Assembly (NCBI RefSeq): GCF_017349075.1
Contig: NZ_JAFMOF010000002.1
Location: 62,001 to 126,000 of the forward strand
Direction of reading: 5' to 3'
Length of the DNA stretch: 64,000 nt
DNA from: Streptomyces triculaminicus
GTDB lineage: Bacteria > Actinomycetota > Actinomycetes > Streptomycetales > Streptomycetaceae
Shown piece after piece: positions 62,367 to 64,000 of this stretch. Position 1 is the stretch's first letter. Every line of letters begins with the position of its first letter. Below the pieces are notes generated by a model. It was not told where the DNA came from and ran no database searches. It saw only the letters and a program-made list of their open reading frames with translations. Both the position numbers and the translations under genes were made by a program.

Positions 62367-63770
62367 CTACAGCCCGCGCAGCTCCGCGATCTTGCGGCCG
62401 GCCTTGAGGTAGACCCCGCTCACCGCGCGACCGGCCAGCAGCTCACGGGCCACCTCGCCCAGCGGCCGGATGGCGTCGGCCTCCGCCAGCACCACGGCCT
62501 CCTGAGCGCCGTCGGCCTCCAGGACCAGCCGCAGACCGTTCTGCTTGGCGACCCGGCGGGCGGCCGAGGCGCTCGGCTGGAAGCCCAGCACCTTGCTGAG
62601 CACGGCCGTGGCCGGCTCCTCGCCGTGCTCGGCCAGGTCCACCACCGGCGTCTCGACGTCGGTGAAGCTCTTCTTCGAGAACTGCGCGATGAACCCCGCA
62701 CGCGCCGCCATCGCCGCCTCCAGGCCGTACAGCGCGGCCACGACCTCGCCCGCCAGGACCTTCTTCAGGTCCATCGGGTGCAGCGACTTCTCCTCGACGC
62801 GGGAGAGCACGAGCGCGATCTCCGCGTCCGTCCACTCCGTCCAGGCCTTGAGGTACGGCTCCATCAGCCGGTCCGGCACCGACATGATCTTGCCGAAGAC
62901 GTCGTCGGCGGGCGCGGTCAGCCCCACGTAGTTGCCCTTGGACTTGGACATCTTCGCGCCGGTGCCGTCCGTGCCCTCGATCAGCGGCATGGTGACGACG
63001 AGCTGCGGCTTCTGGCCCTTGAGCTCCATCAGCTTGCGGCCCATCTGCAGGTTCAGCAGCTGGTCCGCGCCGCCCAGCTCGACGTCGCAGTTCAGCGCCA
63101 CCGAGTCCAGGCCCTGCGCGATCGGGTAGAGCAGCTCCGACATCGTCAGGCCCGAGCCGGACGCCAGGCGGGTGCGGAAGTCCTCGCGCTGCAGCAGCTG
63201 CGAGACCGGCACCTGGGAGAGCAGACCGAGCAGCTCCGGGAAGGTGTACGGGGCCAGCCACTCGCTGTTCTGGACGAACGAGACCTTCTCGAAGTCGAAG
63301 AACGGCCGCACCTGCTCGCGGTAGCCCGCGAGGTTGGCGGCGATGTCCTCGTCGGTCAGCGGCGGGCGCTCCGCCGTCCGGCCCGTCGGGTCACCGATCT
63401 TGGCGGTGAAGTCGCCGATGAGCAGGCTGACGTCATGGCCCATCCGCTGGAAGCGGCTGAGGATGATCACCGGCACCGCGTGGCCGAGGTGGACGTCGGC
63501 GGCCGTGGGGTCGATGCCCAGCTTGATGGCCAGGCCCCTGCCCTCGGCCCGGCGCAGCTCGATCCGCTCGGCCAGCTTGGCCACACCGGGCAGCACCTCG
63601 ACCGTACGGGAGGCGATGAGCTCGGCCTGGTCCTTCGCCGACAGATCCGTCAGGTCCAGATAGCGCCTCGCCTTCGTCTCCGTGAGCAGCTGCTCCACGG
63701 TGGAGTCGGTGGAGAGGTCCTGCGCCAGCAGGGCGCTGGCGCGCGCGACGGAGTCGCCGAGGCGTGTCAT
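62367..63770 (-). CDS. tyrS: Tyrosyl-tRNA synthetase
   Basis: A 467-residue class I synthetase. The HIGH motif reads VHLGHAVPVI (about residue 73), KMSKSKGN lies near 230, and the C-terminal S4-like RNA-binding domain (about 385-460) holds GEVARELLAGRAVSGVYLKAG. The form (DPTAADVHLGH) is that of the TyrRZ-like subgroup, not the short eukaryote-like one. ATG 63770 was chosen as it has AGGAA upstream and fits the family; a TTG at 63800 is in frame. No T-box is apparent. Confidence 0.95.
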   Translation of the reverse strand: MTRLGDSVARASALLAQDLSTDSTVEQLLTETKARRYLDLTDLSAKDQAELIASRTVEVLPGVAKLAERIELRRAEGRGLAIKLGIDPTAADVHLGHAVPVIILSRFQRMGHDVSLLIGDFTAKIGDPTGRTAERPPLTDEDIAANLAGYREQVRPFFDFEKVSFVQNSEWLAPYTFPELLGLLSQVPVSQLLQREDFRTRLASGSGLTMSELLYPIAQGLDSVALNCDVELGGADQLLNLQMGRKLMELKGQKPQLVVTMPLIEGTDGTGAKMSKSKGNYVGLTAPADDVFGKIMSVPDRLMEPYLKAWTEWTDAEIALVLSRVEEKSLHPMDLKKVLAGEVVAALYGLEAAMAARAGFIAQFSKKSFTDVETPVVDLAEHGEEPATAVLSKVLGFQPSASAARRVAKQNGLRLVLEADGAQEAVVLAEADAIRPLGEVARELLAGRAVSGVYLKAGRKIAELRGL

Positions 63771-63846
63771 CGTGGCGTTCCTGTAGGGGTTGTCGGACAA
63801 AGGACAGGTCGAGTCTATTTGCTCGGCGGAGTTCCTTCCGCGCCGG

Positions 63847-64000
63847 TCACACGCCCCGGCTGACCGAGCTCATGTTGAAGTCGGGGATCCGCAGGGCCGG
63901 CATGGCCGCCCGGGTGAAGTAGTCCCCCCACTCGCGCGGCAGCGTCGGCTCGGTGCGGCCCGCCTCGGTGGCCCGGGAGAGCAGCGAGACCGGGGACTCG
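63847..64000 (-). CDS. Unidentified protein, C-terminal 50 residues
   Basis: Only the end of a gene that continues past the window edge. The visible part reads SPVSLLSRATEAGRTEPTLP and ends FNMSSVSRGV before TGA (63849-63847). Third-position GC is strong, so it is coding. Too short for me to assign. Same strand as tyrS and 76 bases upstream of it, so co-transcription is possible. Confidence 0.6.
   Translation of the reverse strand, partial: ESPVSLLSRATEAGRTEPTLPREWGDYFTRAAMPALRIPDFNMSSVSRGV

Noticed and set aside
1..64000. Search for tRNA, rRNA, CRISPR arrays, insertion sequences and attachment sites.
   Set aside because: No cloverleaf with conserved T-loop, no repeat-spacer array, no transposase or integrase motifs and no flanking direct repeats were seen. 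A tRNA scan would be needed to exclude tRNAs completely.

Overview
The window is about 70% GC with strong codon third-position GC, GTG starts, ATGA/GTGA stop-start overlaps and leaderless-looking starts. Together with the gene content (SufR-SufBDCSU, heme A synthesis, a B12 riboswitch over a late cobalamin operon, a Gbn-type nucleoid protein, the actinobacterial DapD, PHO boxes and a sigmaB-type promoter) this points to a Streptomyces chromosome, core region. From memory the gene order resembles, in reverse, the SCO1934 to SCO1817 stretch of S. coelicolor; this was not checked by alignment. I see no transposase, phage gene, CRISPR array, tRNA or rRNA.

Layout. 1-4.7 kb: end of ctaB (heme O synthase), a small hypothetical, an amidohydrolase, ctaA (heme A synthase) and an ABC exporter pair. 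4.8-11.5 kb: the autoregulated sufR-sufB-sufD-Rieske-sufC-sufS-sufU-sufT iron-sulfur assembly operon. 11.5-16.8 kb: agmatine deiminase-like enzyme, secreted subtilase, dapD, two unknown genes and dapA (lysine/diaminopimelate branch). 16.9-29.5 kb: secreted nuclease, acidic hypothetical, PhoX-like Tat phosphatase behind a PHO box, luciferase-like monooxygenase, double-TerD protein, serine hydrolase, a two-component system whose kinase is frameshifted, and an imidazolonepropionase-like amidohydrolase. 29.5-37.9 kb: a seven-gene cobalamin operon transcribed leftward (cbiB, cobQ, Mg/Co-chelatase-like, cobO, cobB, cobE-like, cobC-like) under a cobalamin riboswitch. 38-39.6 kb: a Pit phosphate transporter and a small membrane protein behind a PHO box. 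39.6-49 kb: aldolase, hydrolase, a paralogue of the acidic hypothetical, an ABC-F ATPase with a seven-codon upstream ORF, the Gbn-like nucleoid protein, an enoyl-CoA hydratase and an Asp23/AmaP envelope-stress operon. 49-64 kb: SDR and GH15 pair, SURF1, exonuclease, sterol-desaturase/YhhN pair, second subtilase, DUF485-ActP acetate permease operon, moaA, three small proteins, tyrS and the end of an unidentified gene.

The genes connect in several ways. Heme A (ctaB, ctaA, SURF1) and Fe-S assembly serve respiration. Two PHO boxes place a phosphatase and a phosphate transporter under probable PhoP control. The B12 operon has both a riboswitch and a possible translated leader peptide. Three apparent one-base deletions in GC-rich sequence (two in the kinase, one in pit) break or fuse reading frames and may be assembly errors.
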